Made by a program: the position numbers and the translations under genes
Part shown: piece after piece, positions 62,123 through 64,000 of the stretch
How the letters are laid out: each line of letters opens with the position of its first letter
How positions within the stretch are numbered: position 1 is the first letter of the stretch
Assembly: GCA_023422775.1 (NCBI GenBank)
Contig: JAFAGM010000014.1
Location: 1-64,000 of the forward strand
Reading direction: 5' to 3'
Origin: Pseudomonadota bacterium
GTDB lineage: Bacteria; Pseudomonadota; Alphaproteobacteria; Rhizobiales; Xanthobacteraceae
DNA length: 64,000 bases
The notes under the pieces: model-generated
Databases searched by the model: none
Seen by the model: only the letters and a program-made list of their open reading frames with translations
Told to the model about the DNA's origin: nothing

Positions 62123-62168
62123 CCGCGCGTTCGCGACCGCGGCATGCATTGCCGTGACGGTGGACTGT

Positions 62169-62245
62169 GGCGAGGTAGCTCAGCTGGTTAGAGCACGGGA
62201 ATCATAATCCTGGGGTCGGGGGTTCGAGTCCCTCTCTCGCTACCA
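62169..62245 (+). tRNA. tRNA-Met (CAU anticodon), elongator type
   Basis: A 77-base cloverleaf: acceptor GGCGAGG pairs with TCTCGCT (G-U at both ends), D arm GCTCAGCTGGTTAGAGC, anticodon stem CGGGA/TCCTG with loop ATCATAA giving anticodon CAU, T arm GGGGGTTCGAGTCCCTC and an encoded CCA. The elongator Met form is favoured over initiator (which would have an unpaired first base) and over tRNA-Ile2, whose acceptor differs in related genomes. Confidence 0.93.
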
Positions 62246-62335
62246 AACAGCTCAGCAGAACAATGACTTACTCCCTGCTGATCGGCCTAGCCCCTCGCCC
62301 GGAAATCCCCGCAGCAAATCCGTAGCAGACGTTCG

Positions 62336-62967
62336 GTGCTAACCGTGCTGCACGCCGTGGCATTGTCGGCGCAACGCCATCGTGCTGCGCGCATGCGCAG
62401 CCCCCACGACATTCTTCGGGCCCGGCAGAGCGCGGTGGATAATCTCATTGGTGCCGAGGCTGTCTGCGCTCAGCAAGACGATCTCGGCCCGCCGGACGGG
62501 AGACGGCAGATAATCAACTTTGCGTTGCCGGGAGATCTGCTCGGCATAGTGCCGTCCGACAGGTCCGGATACTCAGCGGACGCGATCCGGTCAGTATCGT
62601 TGTGTCGTCTTACTTGCGAGGCGTTCACCCAAATTCGTGCAGCAGAGGCCGCATTTTCTGATTCGAATTAACGAGTTTGCCGCCCGCGAAATCATGCTGG
62701 CCCAGGAGCACATGTTGCTGTTGGTCGGCGCACGGCAAAAGAGAAGGTCGCGTCGTTTCTCGTCGGTTGGCGACAACGTCTGGGGCGACAAATAATCGTG
62801 CTGCCTTATGAGCCGACAAGACATCGCAGACGATCTGGGATTGACGATTGAAACAGTGAGCCGGACGCTGACTTGGTTCGAACGCGAGAAGATTCTCGTC
62901 ATTCGCTCCAACGGAATTCGGCTTCTGGATTCAACCCGAATGGCAGCCATTGCTGCGGCAAGAAAAA
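62336..62967 (+). pseudogene. frameshifted Crp/Fnr-family (FixK-like) regulator
   Basis: Pieces of one regulator lie in three frames. Piece one (to about 62620): PPDGRRQIINFALPGDLLGI and YSADAIRSVSLCRLTCEAF, the end of a cNMP-like sensor. Piece two (about 62640-62730): RPHFLIRINEFAAREIMLAQ and EHMLLLVG. Piece three: RTAKEKVASFLVGWRQRLGR and IIVLP. Then another shift and the DNA-binding end, MSRQDIADDLGLTIETVSRT and LTWFEREKILVI. At least three frameshifts and a degraded N-terminus make it inactive. It is next to a narK-type gene behind a FixK/FNR box. Confidence 0.85.
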
Positions 62968-63054
62968 CCTGGAACGGACAGGCGCGAGACGGCGCCCCTC
63001 ATCGGCCGCCAACAGTAAAATGCCCGATCTGCACGTCTGCTTCATCGTATCGCA

Positions 63055-63068
63055 TTGACCTGGATCAA
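63055..63068 (+). promoter_or_regulatory. FixK/FNR-type box upstream of narK
   Basis: TTGACCTGGATCAA is a 14-base near-palindrome that matches the TTGA(T/C)-N4-(A/G)TCAA consensus of FNR and FixK sites at every fixed position. Its centre is about 127 bases before the ATG at 63189. It implies activation of this transporter under low oxygen by FixK2 or an FNR-like protein encoded elsewhere. Confidence 0.8.
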
Positions 63069-63188
63069 ATTGGATCGAGCAACGGGATCACGCGGCGGAG
63101 CAAAAATTGTCGTTCAATTTGACGCAGCGCAAACATCGAAGCGGGGTTCGGGGCGATCTGTCATCTCATTCGCTGGCAGAGGATCATC

Positions 63189-64000
63189 ATGGACCCCGCA
63201 ACCACCGTGCATCAAGGCCGAGCGCTTTGGCTTTCAACCATCGCTTTCACGATCTGCTTCGCGGTCTGGACGATTTTCTCGATCATCGGCATCCGCATCA
63301 AGCAGGAATTGGGTCTGAACGACACCCAGTTCGGTCTTCTGGTGGGCACGCCTATCCTGAGCGGGTCTTTGATCCGGCTCGTGCTCGGCATCTGGACGGA
63401 TCAATATGGCGGTCGGCGAGTCTACACCGTCGTCATGCTTTCCGCCGCGGTCGCCACCTATTTTCTGACCTGGGCGCGTACGTATCCCGAATTCCTCGTC
63501 GCAGCCTTCTTCGTCGGTATCGCGGGAGGCTCGTTCGCGGTCGGCGTCGCCTATGTCTCGCGATTTTATCCCGCGGGCAAGCAGGGCATCGCGCTCGGCA
63601 TCTTTGGCGCCGGCAACGTCGGCTCGGCCGTCACCAAGTTCATCGCGCCCTTCGTGCTGGTGGCCTATGGCTGGCAGACGGTGGCGCAGGTCTGGGCGCT
63701 TGCCATCGGCTTGATGGGCGTCGTGTTCTGGCTGTTCTCGGAAGAAGATCCTGTCGTTCGTGCGCGGCGGGAGAAGCATGAGAAGCCCAAGAGCGCATGG
63801 CTCGAACTCGAACCGCTGAAGAATGTTCAGGTCTGGCGCTTTGCGCTGTATTATTTCTTCGTGTTCGGCGCCTTCGTCGCGCTGGCGCTGTGGCTGCCGC
63901 AATACCTCATCAAGGTCTACGGCGTCGACATCAAGACCGCCGGCATGGTGGCTGCGATGTTCTCGCTGCCCGCCAGCGTATTCCGGGCCTATGGCGGCCA
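63189..64000 (+). CDS. narK: NarK-type nitrate/nitrite transporter (MFS), 5' part
   Basis: The frame is open from the ATG at 63189 to the window end, giving 270 residues. The N-terminal half of an MFS permease is visible: LSTIAFTICFAVWTIFSIIG, TQFGLLVGTPILSGSLIRLV, GIWTDQYGGRRVYTVVML (motif A), AGGSFAVGVAYVSRFYPAGK with the nitrate-signature-like Gly-rich helix, GIFGAGNVGSAVTKFIAPF and a later helix pair. It imports nitrate or exchanges nitrite. The FixK/FNR box upstream fits a denitrification role, so nitrate-reduction genes may follow outside the window. Confidence 0.88.
   Translation, partial: MDPATTVHQGRALWLSTIAFTICFAVWTIFSIIGIRIKQELGLNDTQFGLLVGTPILSGSLIRLVLGIWTDQYGGRRVYTVVMLSAAVATYFLTWARTYPEFLVAAFFVGIAGGSFAVGVAYVSRFYPAGKQGIALGIFGAGNVGSAVTKFIAPFVLVAYGWQTVAQVWALAIGLMGVVFWLFSEEDPVVRARREKHEKPKSAWLELEPLKNVQVWRFALYYFFVFGAFVALALWLPQYLIKVYGVDIKTAGMVAAMFSLPASVFRAYGG

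Noticed and set aside
62169..63188. Possible integrative element at the tRNA-Met gene
   Set aside because: No integrase and no repeat of the tRNA 3' end was seen. The downstream DNA is explained by a decayed regulator and the narK promoter.

Overview
The window reads as ordinary core chromosome of a Bradyrhizobium-like alphaproteobacterium (Nitrobacteraceae). The evidence is high GC with strong G/C third-position bias, a rhizobial haem-uptake locus (hmuPTUV / hmuR / hmuQ-hutX-exbBD-tonB), a Caulobacter-like flagellar block that includes flbD and the CtrA antagonist sciP, a FixK/FNR-type box in front of a NarK-type transporter, and several dispersed repeats of a kind I recognise from this family.

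Layout. 1-2.1 kb: end of a DUF4139 protein, a CBS-BON protein and a crotonase-fold enzyme. 2.2-12.5 kb: a phytase-like esterase, then the haem locus. hmuP-hmuT-hmuU-hmuV run leftward. The receptor hmuR, the IsdG-type haem oxygenase hmuQ, a HutX-type carrier and exbB-exbD-tonB run rightward, so one block carries transport, energisation and haem breakdown. 12.5-17.1 kb: a sugar-type ABC importer without an ATPase gene, next to a D-2-hydroxyacid dehydrogenase. 17.2-27.5 kb: a chemoreceptor, a TonB-receptor remnant, a cNMP-binding protein without HTH, a Bug-type binding protein, two paralogous EamA transporters, an alpha-hydroxyacid oxidase, an orphan MlaD and ybaK. 27.7-33.9 kb: purA, a proline-rich membrane protein of unknown function, an HD-GYP protein, a DUF2336 protein and a small membrane protein.

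34-40.4 kb: a histidine kinase / LuxR-type regulator pair followed by a cluster of very small leftward genes (wHTH-like, zinc-ribbon-like, tiny membrane proteins). Similar TCAGG-N5-CCTGA elements lie before the kinase and near this cluster, which makes a small local regulon a reasonable hypothesis and the least described part of the window. A large structured repeat follows at 38.8-39.4 kb. 40.6-45 kb: DUF3309, msrB, msrA, a RecD-like helicase and a luciferase-like monooxygenase. 45.5-50.9 kb: an alkanesulfonate operon (two binding proteins, ssuD, ssuC, ssuB, flavin reductase). 51.2-59.4 kb: flagellar genes, with a leftward fliF-fliG-fliH-fliN-flbD operon, sciP with its own terminator, and fliK-flgD. 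CtrA-like motifs lie between sciP and fliF. 59.7-64 kb: mnmA, a PmtA-like methyltransferase, a small secreted protein, tRNA-Met(CAU), a frameshifted FixK/FNR-type regulator pseudogene, and the start of a narK-type gene behind a 14-bp FixK/FNR box.

I found no CRISPR array, prophage, intact insertion sequence, rRNA or biosynthetic gene cluster.
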